Shown here piece by piece: positions 1 through 8,843 of a stretch of DNA of 64,000 nt. The position numbers were made by a program, and so were the translations under genes. Positions within the stretch are counted from its first letter, which is position 1. Each line of letters begins with the position of its first letter. The notes under the pieces were generated by a model. The model was not told where the DNA came from. It did not search any database and saw only the letters and a list, made by a program, of their open reading frames with translations. The DNA is from Candidatus Sodalis pierantonius str. SOPE (GTDB lineage: Bacteria > Pseudomonadota > Gammaproteobacteria > Enterobacterales > Enterobacteriaceae), in NCBI RefSeq assembly GCF_000517405.1, contig NZ_CP006568.1, positions 1,798,001 to 1,862,000 on the forward strand, in the 5' to 3' direction.

Positions 1-209
1 CCGCCATGGGTTTACGTCAGGCCGACAGCCTGTCCGCGTTGTTGGCTAACAGCGACATCGTTTCGCTGCACCTCCCGTCCTTGCCGGAAACGCGCCATAT
101 CATCGACGCGCGGGCGCTGGCACAGATGAAATCGTCGGCCTATCTCATTAATACCAGCCGCGGCGCGCTGGTGGATGAGGCGGTGTGGCCGCGCCGCCGG
201 CAGCCCTGA
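1..209 (+). pseudogene. 2-hydroxyacid dehydrogenase fragment (NAD-binding domain)
   Basis: The reading frame enters from the left window edge and encodes part of the Rossmann domain of the D-isomer-specific 2-hydroxyacid dehydrogenase family. Two family hallmarks are visible: DIVSLHLPSLPET (after the nucleotide-binding fold) and the INTSRGALVDE strand-loop. Directly after VDEA the frame degenerates into a short unrelated tail and stops at 207-209. The substrate-binding C-terminal part (catalytic Glu and His) is absent. It is therefore a 3'-truncated remnant, with the rest of the gene cut off at the window edge. Which 2-oxoacid it reduced cannot be told. Confidence 0.75.
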
Positions 210-237
210 CGCGCTCCCCTCGCCGCCAACCCCGGCG

Positions 238-1008
238 TTAGCCCCCCGCCGCCTGCATCGGCGCGATGGTAAAACCTTGTCCCTCAAGCCGCGCGCGCAA
301 TGCCGCGGCCATCGCCACCGCGCCCGGTGTATCGCCATGCACGCAGATGCTGTCGATGCGCGACGGCAATGCCCGACCGCTCACCGTTGTGATGGCCTGC
401 TGCTCCAGCATGCGCAAAATACGCGTCGCCGCCTGCTGCGGATCGTGCAACACCGCGCCGTCAAGCTTGCGCGACAGCAGATTGCCGTTATCCGCATAGG
501 CACGATCGGCATAAATCTCGCGCACCACCGGCAATCCTCGCTTAAGCGCCGCTTTCTCGGTCTCCATGCCGGGCATGACCACCATGATCAAGTCGCGATC
601 CACGCTGTATATCGCCCGGGCCACCGCCTGCGCCGGCGCGGGATCTGCCGCCGCCAGATTGCCCAGCGCGCCATGGGTTTTAACATGCCGCAAAGGTATG
701 CCTATGCTTTTGGCCAACCCCTGCAGGGCGCCGATTTGATAAACGATCTGCCGCTCTATCTGCGCCGGGCTATCCCCAAGGATTTGTCGACGGCCAAACC
801 CTTGTAAATCATAAAAACCGGGATGGGCGCCCGCACCGACGCCCTGGGCGTGGGCCAGGCTGAGCGTGCTATGCATCACCTCCGGATCCCCAGCGTGGAA
901 GCCGCAGGCGATATTCGCCGAGCTAACGATCTCCAGCATGCGCGCATCATCCCCTATTGCCCACGGTCCAAAGCTCTCGCCCATATCGCTATTTAAATCG
1001 ATTAACAT
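238..1008 (-). CDS. pxpA: 5-oxoprolinase subunit A (LamB/YcsF family)
   Basis: About 256 residues, normal for PxpA, which works with PxpB and PxpC in the ATP-dependent opening of 5-oxoproline (pyroglutamate) to glutamate in the cytoplasm. Family motifs seen are DLNSDMGESFG at the N terminus, ANIACGFHAGDP near residue 45, and ADRAYADNGNLLSRK. The usual VKPHGALYN motif reads VKTHGALGN, a deviation that may affect activity. The start is taken at the ATG of MLIDLNSD (1008); the longer frame adds 15 residues unlike the family. The gene is complete but sits divergently from broken pxpB and pxpC, so its function is doubtful. Confidence 0.85.
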   Translation of the reverse strand: MLIDLNSDMGESFGPWAIGDDARMLEIVSSANIACGFHAGDPEVMHSTLSLAHAQGVGAGAHPGFYDLQGFGRRQILGDSPAQIERQIVYQIGALQGLAKSIGIPLRHVKTHGALGNLAAADPAPAQAVARAIYSVDRDLIMVVMPGMETEKAALKRGLPVVREIYADRAYADNGNLLSRKLDGAVLHDPQQAATRILRMLEQQAITTVSGRALPSRIDSICVHGDTPGAVAMAAALRARLEGQGFTIAPMQAAGG

Positions 1009-1183
1009 GCTTTTTTGTCTCCCGGTTGGCCGTATGCGGCACGCTGGCATCATTCTTGCCTATTAGCTGGCTTAGGAAAAACGCTGTGCATTGACAGCCT
1101 TTTTTCGGTATACCAAAAGTATTCCAAAAACACCCGCTAAGTAAAGCCCTGCGCTTTCATGCAGGGCAAAACAGGATATTCGC
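1009..1183. promoter_or_regulatory. Divergent intergenic region pxpA / pxpB with a short palindrome
   Basis: This gap between two divergent genes should hold both promoters. A TTGACA hexamer lies at about 1093-1098 (plus strand), followed by the perfect palindrome GGTATACC at about 1109-1116 and a near repeat (GTATTCC). A -10 at ideal spacing is not clear. The palindrome could be a small operator, but no regulator is identified. Confidence 0.3.
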
Positions 1184-1900
1184 GTGCGACAAAGCCTAAA
1201 TACCCCCTCGTGGCGCATTTTGCCCATTGCCGATCAGGCGGTTTGCGTGGACTTCGGGGAAGTCATCGATGAACAGATTAATCAACGGGTCACCGCGCTG
1301 GCGGCCAGAGTCAGGGGCGCGGCGCTGACCGGCGTCCTCTCGCTGATCCCCACTTATCGGGCGCTGACCGTCGCCTACGATTCCACCCAGATCAGACAGA
1401 CGCAGCTGGTGGCGCGGCTGCAGGAACTGCTGAGACAGCCAGACGCCGCCGGCCAACGGGCGAAGTGCTGAACTATCCCGGTCAGTTACGGCGTGGATCT
1501 GGCGGACCTGGCCGCTCTGCACCATCTCACGCCGCAGCAGGTAATAGACCTGCACAGCGCGGTCCTCTACCGGGTGTATATGATAGGGTTTATGTCCGGC
1601 TTTGCCTATCTCGGCGGTCTGGATCCGCGCCTGCATACTTCGCGCCGGGAATCACCGCGTCTGAAAACCCCCGCCGGCAGCATTAGCATCGGCGGTATGC
1701 AGACCGCCGTCGGTTCGGTAGAGGCGCCCAGCAGCTGGCATTTGATCGGCCGTACGCCGGTGCGCAGTTTCGTACCGGACCGCGAGCGGCCATTTTTGTT
1801 CAGCGCCGGCGACCGGATCCGTTTTACGCCGGTCTGTGCGGGCACCTTTACACGTCTGCAGGCGCAAGGCGATTATCTTCCCGACTGGACATGGCAATAA
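1184..1900 (+). pseudogene. pxpB: 5-oxoprolinase subunit B (KipI family) with in-frame stop
   Basis: A GTG-started frame encodes the N-terminal KipI domain (IADQAVCVDFGE, SLIPTYRALTVAYD). It stops at TGA 1469-1471 and resumes in the same frame with the family motif IPVSYG, GFMSGFAYLGGLD and a normal C terminus ending at 1900. Both halves lie in one frame, so a single internal TGA (or a local compensating change near 1455-1475) breaks the gene. The segment after IPVSYG also looks a few residues short against the usual YGGE..PDL. pxpC starts at 1891 and overlaps the end, as in intact pxpBC operons. Confidence 0.8.
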
Positions 1901-2873
1901 TGGCGAATGGTTTAGAAGTACTGACCCCCGGCGTCTATACCACCGTACAAGACGAGGGACGGTTTGGTTTTGAAGATTACGGCGTGCCGCCCTCGAGCGC
2001 CATGGATGAGATGAGTTTCAGCATCGCCAATGCCCTGGTGGGCAATCCGGCCTCGACGGGCGCGCTGGAATTCACCCTGACCGGCGCAACGCTGCGCCTG
2101 ACCGGTACCGCCCCCTGCCGTTTCGCCGTGACCGGCGATATGCAATTGACGCTTGATGATAAGCCGCTTACGACCCACTGCCGTCACACCCTGCTGCCGG
2201 GCAGTACGCTGCGCATGATGCGCGCTTGCAGCGGCGCCCTCGGCTATCTGGCGGTGGCGGGCGGTTTCGCCATCGCGCCGGTGATGGGCAGCGTATCCAC
2301 GCTGGCGCGTGCCGCGCTCGGCGGTTTAGCTGGCCGTCCGTTGCAAAAGGGAGACTGGCTGCCGCTGGCGGCAACACCCGACATCGTGCCGCGTCAGGTC
2401 AGTCAGCCGGCGCAGCGGCTCATGCCCCAGCGCGAACGCCGGCCAGTGCGGGTGGTCGCGGGGCCGCAGCAGGGGCATTTTGGTCAGGCCGGGGGGGGGG
2501 GACGTGTTTTCTCGCCGGCGAGTACCGCGTCAGCGGTGAAAGTGATCGGATGGGCTACCGCTTGAGTGGACCGCCCGTGCCCCACGTGCAGGGATTCAAT
2601 ATAGTATCCGACGCCATCTCCCGCGGCAGTATTCAGATCCCCGGTAACGGACAGCCGATTATCGCCATGAACGACCGCCAGACGACCGGCGGCTACCCCA
2701 AAATCGCCACCGTGATTCGCGCCGATCTGGCCCGGCTGGGCCAGCATAAACCCGGCGACAGCCTGCGCTTCGAGCTGGTCAGCGTGGAAAAAGCAGAAAG
2801 CCTTTGGATAGGCCGACACCAGCATATGCAGCGCTGGCTGGGGGAATTACGCGAGGCCGCGCTGCGGGGTTAG
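1891..2873 (+). pseudogene. pxpC: 5-oxoprolinase subunit C (KipA family), frameshifted at poly-G
   Basis: The first frame (1891-2565) gives the KipA N terminus (GVYTTVQDEGRFGFEDYGVP, SGALGYLAVAGGF). At a run of eleven G (2491-2501) the homology passes to another frame, carrying LAGEYRVSGESDRMGYRLSG, PGNGQPIIAMNDRQTTGGYPK and a C terminus ending at 2873. One base gained or lost in the homopolymer explains the break. About 328 codons in total is normal for PxpC. The lesion could be phase variation, fixed decay or a sequencing error. Confidence 0.8.
2491..2501 (+). repeat. Poly-G tract (11 G) in pxpC
   Basis: Eleven consecutive G residues inside the coding region, exactly where the reading frame switches. 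Such tracts slip during replication. Confidence 0.9.
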
Positions 2874-2915
2874 CGCGCACGACATCGCGTGAGGTGGCAC
2901 GGCGGCAGTCGCCCG

Positions 2916-3759
2916 TTAGCCGGTCTGGGCCTCTGTCGCCGCGGCGCGCAGGAAACCGGTTATCAGCTGATGCGGCGGCGATTGACGCCAGCTGTAACGC
3001 ATTACTACGATCAATTCACGGTAGAAAGTCAACGACTTCCCCAGCGCCACGCCACGCCACGCCACGCCAAGATTATGCTCCACCATGCGCACAATCGCGT
3101 CAATCTCATCAATTTCCAGCGCTATTTTTGGCGTCAAGCGCTCGCGTCGCAAAAATTGACTGACCATCCTGCCGCCAAACGACGTGCGATCATAACGGAT
3201 AAACGGCGCGACGCGCAGCAGCGCCAGCGGATCCTCTCCTTTCATACCCAATGGTGTGACCAGCACAAACGGCTCGCGCAGCAGCGGTTCGCTGTAAAGG
3301 TCTTTGGTTAACACGAAATCCGGTTTAATCACCACGGCCAAATCGATATTACCCACCTCGACCTGATTGAGCAGATTGAACGAGACGCCGGGAATGATTT
3401 GGGTTTCCAGATCCGGCGCTTGGCGCTACAGGCGCAGCAGCACCTGCGGCAGCAACCCGGTTTGGGTGGTGGAAATGGCGCCGATCCTGATCGTGCCGCG
3501 GTATTCGCTGACGGTCGCCGGCTGGCGCATGCGGCCGAAAAGCGTCACGATTTCCTGCGCGAGCGGCAGCACCCGCTGCCCGTTGGCATTGAGCACGGCC
3601 GCTACGATCGAACAGCAGCATGCCGAGATGTTGCTCCAGCAGACGAATTTGGGTGCTGACCGCCGACTGCGTCAGGCCAATGCGCTGGCCGGCCGCTGAA
3701 AACGTGCCATAGCGTGTCACGGCGATGAAGGTGTGCAGTTCGCGCAGCATGGGTATCAC
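2916..3759 (-). pseudogene. LysR-family transcriptional regulator, broken
   Basis: The N terminus has a typical LysR winged helix-turn-helix (LRELHTFIAVTRYGTFSAAG, LTQSAVSTQIRLLEQHLG) from an ATG near 3750-3759. After LLFDRSGRA (about 3600) the homology changes frame (LNANGQRVLPLAQEI). An in-frame TAG then follows at about 3426-3428 before the effector-binding domain (GNIDLAVVIKPDF, FVLVTPLG) continues to 2916. At least one frameshift and one nonsense codon are therefore present. It is divergent from the VOC-fold gene at 3870, which it may once have regulated. Confidence 0.8.
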
Positions 3760-3869
3760 TTAGCAAAATTTTTGATGAGTAGTAGCGATAATATTCGCTT
3801 TTAATAAAAATATTTCAAGGTAAGAATAGCCTGCAACGGCCGATTTCCGGCTTTAACAGGAGAGTACCC

Positions 3870-4295
3870 ATGGCCCTGAGCCCGTTTCATTTAGCCATTC
3901 CGGTTGACAATCTGCCCGCCGCGCGCCGCTTTTACCGGGATATATTCGGCTTGGCGGAAGGCCGCTCCAGCGATCAGTGGGTGGACTTCGATTTTTACGG
4001 CCATCAGTTGGTGATTCATGAACAGACCAAAACGCCGGCACAGCATGCGCTGGGCACCAATCCGGTGGATGGCCATGACGTTCCCGTGCCGCATTTTGGC
4101 ATTGTATTATCTTGGGAAGAGTGGAAAGCGCTGACGGCGCGGCTGCGCGATTTCGCTACGAAATTCGTTATCGAACCTTATGTTCGGTTTAAAGGTCAGA
4201 TAGGTGAACAAGCGACCATGTTTCTGCTCGACCCCTGCGGCAATGCGCTGGAATTCAAAGCTTTTAAAGACAGAAGCCAGCTGTTTGCCAAATAA
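3870..4295 (+). CDS. VOC-superfamily (glyoxalase/dioxygenase-like) protein
   Basis: 141 residues with the beta-alpha-beta-beta-beta repeats of the vicinal oxygen chelate fold. The first half begins FHLAIPVDNLPAARRFYRDI and the second includes HFGIVLSWEEWKAL and FLLDPCGNALEFKAF. The histidines at residue 7 and in PHFGI and the glutamate of ALEFKAF are candidate metal ligands. A good Shine-Dalgarno (AGGAGA) precedes the ATG. The frame is intact, unlike its broken divergent LysR neighbour. The substrate is unknown; the family includes glyoxalases, dioxygenases and resistance proteins. Confidence 0.8.
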   Translation: MALSPFHLAIPVDNLPAARRFYRDIFGLAEGRSSDQWVDFDFYGHQLVIHEQTKTPAQHALGTNPVDGHDVPVPHFGIVLSWEEWKALTARLRDFATKFVIEPYVRFKGQIGEQATMFLLDPCGNALEFKAFKDRSQLFAK

Positions 4296-4515
4296 GCCGC
4301 CGGGCTGATTGCCCCATGAAAAACACGGCCAACGGACGTTAACTGACGATGGCGATGCGCTATCGCCGTCGCACGGGTTAATACCCTTTATCCTTACATT
4401 ATCGGCGCCGCGTAGCGCATAACGCCCTCCGCCACCAAAAAACGCCGTTGGCGAAAAAGAGCGCCGGCTGTAACGCTGTGATTAGCGCAGTATGCGGAGG
4501 CGGCGATAACTGGCG

Positions 4516-4725
4516 TTATGCCCCCTTATTCGGCATTTCTTTGCACTCCCACATCCCCATCCACAGCGAGGAGACGGTGACGTGCGCTGTTTGCCATACC
4601 GCCCGCCAAATCTTTATATCACTACGCTCGGCTCCTTCGATGGCAATAGGGAATATTTTCGCCGCGACAAAGTCCGGCCGCAGGTTGATTAAATCTGCCG
4701 GCTGTTTCTTGTTTATTGTAAACAA
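4516..4725 (-). CDS. Possible small hypothetical protein or remnant (69 aa)
   Basis: A TTG-started frame of 69 codons with protein-like composition (FTINKKQPADLINLRPDF, then EGAERSDIKIWRAVWQ and a Trp-rich end). A GGGGGA stretch lies six bases before the TTG. I do not recognise the family. It may be the N-terminal remnant of a larger gene. The opposite-strand frame at 4448-4753 looks like its shadow. Confidence 0.35.
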   Translation of the reverse strand: MFTINKKQPADLINLRPDFVAAKIFPIAIEGAERSDIKIWRAVWQTAHVTVSSLWMGMWECKEMPNKGA

Positions 4726-4893
4726 AGTTCCCCCGCACTTTTACCGCCAGTGATATTTGCAATTTTGTCACTGGTGCATAATTTTTCGTTTAAAGAGGAA
4801 TGAATTGGCCGGTATGACGAGTCGCGTATTTGCCATTGACTTCCTATCCCATTGATCATGTAACAAAAAATAATAATCCTTTTGGAACGACTC

Positions 4894-5028
4894 GTGACTA
4901 AATTACCCTATTTTTATAAGAAACTCGTGCGTTTTATTATTGCGATAATTTGCATTATTATATTACTGCTGGGTGTTTTCATTTATTTCATTTTTGGCAA
5001 ACGGGCAGATCTGACTAACTCGAAGTAA
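4894..5028 (+). CDS. Small single-pass membrane protein, unknown (44 aa)
   Basis: A GTG-started frame preceded by GGAA at 4884-4887. It encodes a basic N terminus (KLPYFYKKLVR), one strongly hydrophobic helix of about 22 residues rich in Ile and Leu, and a short polar tail ending at TAA 5026-5028. The organisation (positive-inside start, one transmembrane segment) is typical of small enterobacterial membrane proteins. No family is recognised. AT-rich codon use differs from the GC-rich neighbours. Confidence 0.45.
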   Translation: MTKLPYFYKKLVRFIIAIICIIILLLGVFIYFIFGKRADLTNSK

Positions 5029-5245
5029 TAGACTATTCGCATGAGAATCGAGACTGTTGTTGTACCGGTCGCAACCGGAATGCACTATTTATCCGAGCAT
5101 CCCCCGGCCGCCGCATTTCAATCGCGCTGCCAGTGCCGCGGAGGTCCGCCGCGGCGGGCATCACGGCCTGGAGCCCGATTGCCCTCTCCCGCACCCCATG
5201 CTGCGCCCGCCGCGCCTTCGCGCAGCGAGCATAAGAGAGCAGGAG

Positions 5246-5881
5246 TCAATACCGCTGCTGGCTAACGCCCTCCAGCATACTTCTGAGCCCTTGAACAACG
5301 GGCCTTCTGCCTCGCCATGGCGATAAATGGATCATCTCTACGCGGGATGGGCCTTCCGGCGGCGCGTTTTTGCCGACGCTAGTCGTATGCCATTGTTCAC
5401 AGGCGGCAACAAACTGCGCCTCCAGCATTCCACCCGCGCGACCGTTGTCCTCACGTTCAACGCAGGTCATCGCTCCCCGCTTGTTGACCGTAAAGACGTT
5501 GTTCAATAAACCGAAAGCCTCCTCCGTTAATAGCACTTCTCTGATCATCGTGTCGTCGTAGCTAAGGCGTACCGCGATGCGCCCATCGCAAAACTGCCCC
5601 TGCAGGCCATATTGGCTTCTAAGCTCCGGCGGACTATTGTCAATCATGCGGATAAAGCCCAACACGTGTCTTAAGGCCTTAATATCCTTCACCGGCATTC
5701 TATCCAAAATGCGAGGCCGGTTAATATTTAATAGATTAAATAAGACTTCGTAATCTTCCTGCAACGAACGTCCAGTGAAAATATATCTGATGAAATCTAC
5801 CGTTTTGCGCCATAAATTGAAGTGATACACACTTTGATCGCCGGCTATCATTCTTCCTGCCATGCTGGCGGAAATAGCCAT
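5246..5881 (-). CDS. Candidate type III secreted effector with SPI-2-type N-terminal signal
   Basis: 211 residues, lying 178 bases beyond sctU on the same strand. The start is chosen at ATG 5881 because GGGAAGG precedes it at good spacing; an ATG 13 codons upstream lacks this. The N terminus is small and polar. Residues 24-31 read WRKTVDFI, resembling the WEK(I/M)xxFF translocation motif of the Salmonella SPI-2 effector family (SspH2, SseI, SifA, SlrP N termini). Further on, EDYEVLFNLLN, DIKALRHVLGFIR and the patch from QYGLQGQFC to RLSYDD recall the SspH2/SseI N-terminal domain from memory. The C-terminal 75 residues match nothing I recognise and have no visible catalytic motif. The effector role is inferred from motif plus position; the gene itself is well supported. 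Confidence 0.65.
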   Translation of the reverse strand: MAISASMAGRMIAGDQSVYHFNLWRKTVDFIRYIFTGRSLQEDYEVLFNLLNINRPRILDRMPVKDIKALRHVLGFIRMIDNSPPELRSQYGLQGQFCDGRIAVRLSYDDTMIREVLLTEEAFGLLNNVFTVNKRGAMTCVEREDNGRAGGMLEAQFVAACEQWHTTSVGKNAPPEGPSRVEMIHLSPWRGRRPVVQGLRSMLEGVSQQRY

Positions 5882-6059
5882 ATTCACCTTCCCTGATGAT
5901 GTCTGTGCTGCAGTCCTCATAGACAGTTCTCTCTATCATTTTTCGAGTCTTATACAAGCTACCGTGCTGGGCAGAAATCTTTCTACGACAACCTTGAAAA
6001 GATAATCCCCGACCGACAACGCAAAATCGGTTTCCCTTATTCAACGGCATATTTCATGC

Positions 6060-7124
6060 TCATGATTTTACCGTTTTCTCATCGCATTCATAGTCAATTT
6101 CCAACACCATGCGCAAGAGTGCCGCAACCGGTTCAAACATCGCTTCCGGTATTCTGTCGCCGCAGCCGACATGCTGGAAAAGCGCCCGCGCGAGGGGGAT
6201 ATTCTCCACAACCGGCACGGCGGCGCGTTGCGCTAGGTCAACAATTTGGCCCGCACGTCCCGCCATGCCTTTATCCAGCACGCGCGGCACCGGCATCTCT
6301 TGGGGATGATATCCCAGGCATATCGCAATATGGGTCGGATTACGTATCACCACCGCCGAACGTTTAACATTATGCGCCAAACTTCCGCTTTGAATTTCAT
6401 GCTGCATCTCGTAGCGGCGACGTTTCATGTTGGGATCGCCTTCCGCGTCTTTATATTCCTGTTTCACCTCTTCTTTGCTCATTCTTTGCTGTTTCAGCGT
6501 GTTATGGGCCTGGAATGCATAATCGAGAATGCCAAGAACAATATAAAAGCCGATTAAGCCAAACCACATCCAGCGGATGAAGGTGGAAAACAGCGGCAAT
6601 GCGCAGCGGCTATTGCAAAACGGCAACGCCTGAAACGTTGGTGCATAAAAATAGAACAAGCCGGCGAAAATCAGCGTCAATGCCACCACTTTGCCCATTG
6701 ATTTGCACAATTCTATGAGGCTATGCATTGAAAAAATTTGTTTTAAATTGCTGACCGGATTTATACGCCGCCCCTTGATGCCCACGGCTTTGTTGGCCAG
6801 GACGACCCCAACCTGCAGCAGCACGCTGCCAACGGTGGCCAGCGCTAACATACCGCCGAACAGCGCGAACATCAATTCGACCGACGACAGTACAACATGC
6901 ATTAGCTGGTTCAAAGCAAAAATAAAAGGTCGATTAATCAGGTTTATGGACAGAATAATCAGCGCCGAGACGCGTTCCAGCACCGCCTCGGCAAACAGAT
7001 GCCAGAAAAGGAGTATTACCGCCAGTTGAGCGCCCGAGGTAATTTCATTGCTTTTTATCACCTGCCCTTCTTTACGGCCGTCGCGTCGTCGCTTTTCGGT
7101 CGGCTTCTCGGTTTTTTCACTCAT
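6060..7124 (-). CDS. sctU: T3SS export apparatus switch protein SctU (SsaU/FlhB family)
   Basis: 354 residues, close to SsaU. Four hydrophobic segments follow the conserved start SEKTEKPTEKRRRDGRKEGQ. The cytoplasmic domain carries the autocleavage motif NPTH at residues 262-265, where FlhB/YscU/SsaU proteins cut themselves to switch from early to late substrates. The C-terminal part (NIPLARALFQHVGCGDRIPEAMFEPVAALL) is typical. It overlaps the end of sctT by 8 bases and is the last structural gene of the operon, as in SPI-2. No lesion is visible. Confidence 0.95.
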   Translation of the reverse strand: MSEKTEKPTEKRRRDGRKEGQVIKSNEITSGAQLAVILLFWHLFAEAVLERVSALIILSINLINRPFIFALNQLMHVVLSSVELMFALFGGMLALATVGSVLLQVGVVLANKAVGIKGRRINPVSNLKQIFSMHSLIELCKSMGKVVALTLIFAGLFYFYAPTFQALPFCNSRCALPLFSTFIRWMWFGLIGFYIVLGILDYAFQAHNTLKQQRMSKEEVKQEYKDAEGDPNMKRRRYEMQHEIQSGSLAHNVKRSAVVIRNPTHIAICLGYHPQEMPVPRVLDKGMAGRAGQIVDLAQRAAVPVVENIPLARALFQHVGCGDRIPEAMFEPVAALLRMVLEIDYECDEKTVKS

Positions 7125-7876
7125 GCCGCAACCACCCTGCGCTTAAGGACGGGTAAAGCGTTTCCGTCTCGCGCAGATAATGATGGAATGCATAAGGCAA
7201 AGACAGCAGCAGGAGTAAAAGCGCCAGCGCGCTTTTGATCGGCATCGATAAGAAAAAGACATTCAACTGCCGTGCGGAGCGATTGATCAAGCCGAGCGTC
7301 AGATCCGCCAATATCATACTCAGTACCGCCGGCAGGGAAAAACTCAGGCACAGACGATAGAGCAATTGCCACTGCATCAGAATGAAATCAAACAGCCTGT
7401 GGTCTAGCGCCAGCGTGGTGCCCGGCGGGAAGGCGCGATAGGAGTCGTACAGCGCGCTGAGCAACAGATTTAGGCCGCCCCCAAGGAAGAACAGCGCGCA
7501 TAAAAATTGGCTGAATAACAGGCCAAACAGCGAGGTCTGCATCGCCATGGCCGGATCCCATCGTGGCGCCGCGCAAGGTATCGATAAGAAAACCCGCCAT
7601 ATCCACCGCCCAGAAGGGAATGGCGGCGCAAAACCCGAGGATGACGCCGATAAGCAGCTCCCCTGGCAGTTGTTGCAGCCAACCCCAGCCGCGCAGCTGC
7701 GCTGCCTGCTCATACACCACCGGCAGGACGGGAACCATCAGCGCCAACAGCACGCCATTTCTTATCAGAGCGGTCCCGAGACTGCGGGTATTGAGCAGCG
7801 GGAACAGCAATGTCAGGCCAAGGGGACGAATCAGCGTGTACGCCACCGCCACTACCCCGTCGGTTAGCGCTATCAT
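7117..7876 (-). pseudogene. sctT: T3SS export apparatus protein SctT (SsaT), one-base frameshift
   Basis: The gene starts at ATG 7876, overlapping the sctS stop. It reads normally (LTDGVVAVAYTLIRPLGL, LPGELLIGVILGFCAAIPFW, FLIDTLRGATM) to about 7558. There ATGGGATCC should read ATGGATCC; one extra G moves the rest (DPAMAMQTSLFGLLFSQ and the last membrane helices) into another frame that ends correctly at 7117. Corrected, the product is about 252 residues, near SsaT (259). SctT is an essential inner-membrane part of the export gate, so this lesion by itself should stop secretion unless it is bypassed or is a sequence error. Confidence 0.88.
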
Positions 7877-8142
7877 CCGCCGCGCACGCCGATTTGCAGC
7901 AAGACCTGGCGCGTATAGCCCAGCAAGATCCCGCCGAGCCAGGGATAACTGGCCATAAGGGTTATCGCCACCGCCAGCAGCTTTATCATGAATTGCAGAG
8001 TCTGATCCTGAATTTGCGTTAACGCCTGAAACAGGCTGACCAGAATACCGACGGCGGACGCCACTAGCACGACCGGTAAAGAGGTGATTAGCACAATCCA
8101 CATCAGTTGGGTCACCAAATGGGTCAGGGCGGCGTCGTTCAT
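7873..8142 (-). CDS. sctS: T3SS export apparatus protein SctS (SsaS/FliQ family)
   Basis: 89 residues with two transmembrane helices around the conserved segment LVSLFQALTQIQDQTLQFMIK, almost as in SsaS (88 residues). The start is ATG 8142 (MNDAALTHLVTQL), matching SsaS; a longer frame adds 13 residues that are really the sctR C terminus. It overlaps sctR upstream by 4 bases and sctT downstream by 4 bases, indicating translational coupling. Confidence 0.95.
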   Translation of the reverse strand: MNDAALTHLVTQLMWIVLITSLPVVLVASAVGILVSLFQALTQIQDQTLQFMIKLLAVAITLMASYPWLGGILLGYTRQVLLQIGVRGG

Positions 8143-8786
8143 GAAAAGCTCTGCACCAGCTGCAAGAGAATCAAGTCCCAACCGCCCGCCAGCAGGAAAA
8201 TCAAGAGCTTGAACGGCAGTGAAATTGTCATCGGCGAGACCATCATCATTCCCATCGCCAATAGTACATTGGACACCAGTAGGTCGATGGCGAGGAACGG
8301 CAGATAAATCAGCAGGCCGATGCGAAAAGCCTGACTGAGCTGGCTGACGGTAAACGCCGGCAGCAGGATGAGCAGCGAGTCCGGCCTGACCTGCCGGCGC
8401 GCCTCTTCCGGCCAGGTTTTGGCTATCAGGTTGTGGAAATAGCGAATTTCTTTCTCATCGGCATTGCGGCGTAAAAACTGGCGATAGGGGCCCAGCGCTT
8501 TGCCGTCGTAGCCGCTCGCCCATGGCGGGTCGCCGGGCGCGGCCACCGGATGCCATTGGGCTTTGACCGCTAAGGCCGTCGGGGCCATGATGAACAGTGA
8601 CATGATAAGCGCCAGGCCGTACAGCGCCATGTTGGGTGGCACCTGTTGGATCCCCAGCGCATTGCGCAAAATTGATAACACCACCGCCAGTTTCAGAAAT
8701 GAAGTGCCCATCACCACCGCCAGCGGCAGTAGGGAAAGGACCACCAGCAGGATGATCAACTGCCAGGGCGAGTCAGGTAATGACAT
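8139..8786 (-). CDS. sctR: T3SS export apparatus protein SctR (SsaR/FliP family)
   Basis: 215 residues, the same length as SsaR. Hydrophobic helices at both ends flank a soluble loop (about 75-150), and the FliP/SctR signatures VMGTSFLKLAVVLSILRNALG, QQVPPNMALYGLAL and the FLAIDLLVSNVLLAMGMMMV helix are all present. It forms the core of the export gate with SctS and SctT. The frame is intact. It starts 57 bases after the sctQ stop. Confidence 0.95.
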   Translation of the reverse strand: MSLPDSPWQLIILLVVLSLLPLAVVMGTSFLKLAVVLSILRNALGIQQVPPNMALYGLALIMSLFIMAPTALAVKAQWHPVAAPGDPPWASGYDGKALGPYRQFLRRNADEKEIRYFHNLIAKTWPEEARRQVRPDSLLILLPAFTVSQLSQAFRIGLLIYLPFLAIDLLVSNVLLAMGMMMVSPMTISLPFKLLIFLLAGGWDLILLQLVQSFS

Positions 8787-8843
8787 AGTGTAATCCGGCT
8801 GATGGGCTTCTTGCCGACGTTATCGCCCCGGCCCATTCCCCCA

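Noticed and set aside
4351..4367. Hairpin GGCGAT/ATCGCC after the VOC gene as a terminator
   Set aside because: Short stem and no U-run; too weak to annotate.
4448..4753. Plus-strand frame of 101 codons
   Set aside because: No ribosome site; the opposite strand has a more protein-like frame, and this one looks like its shadow.
5736..6050. Minus-strand frame of 104 codons between sctU and the effector candidate
   Set aside because: It overlaps the effector gene out of frame and has no family or ribosome-site support.
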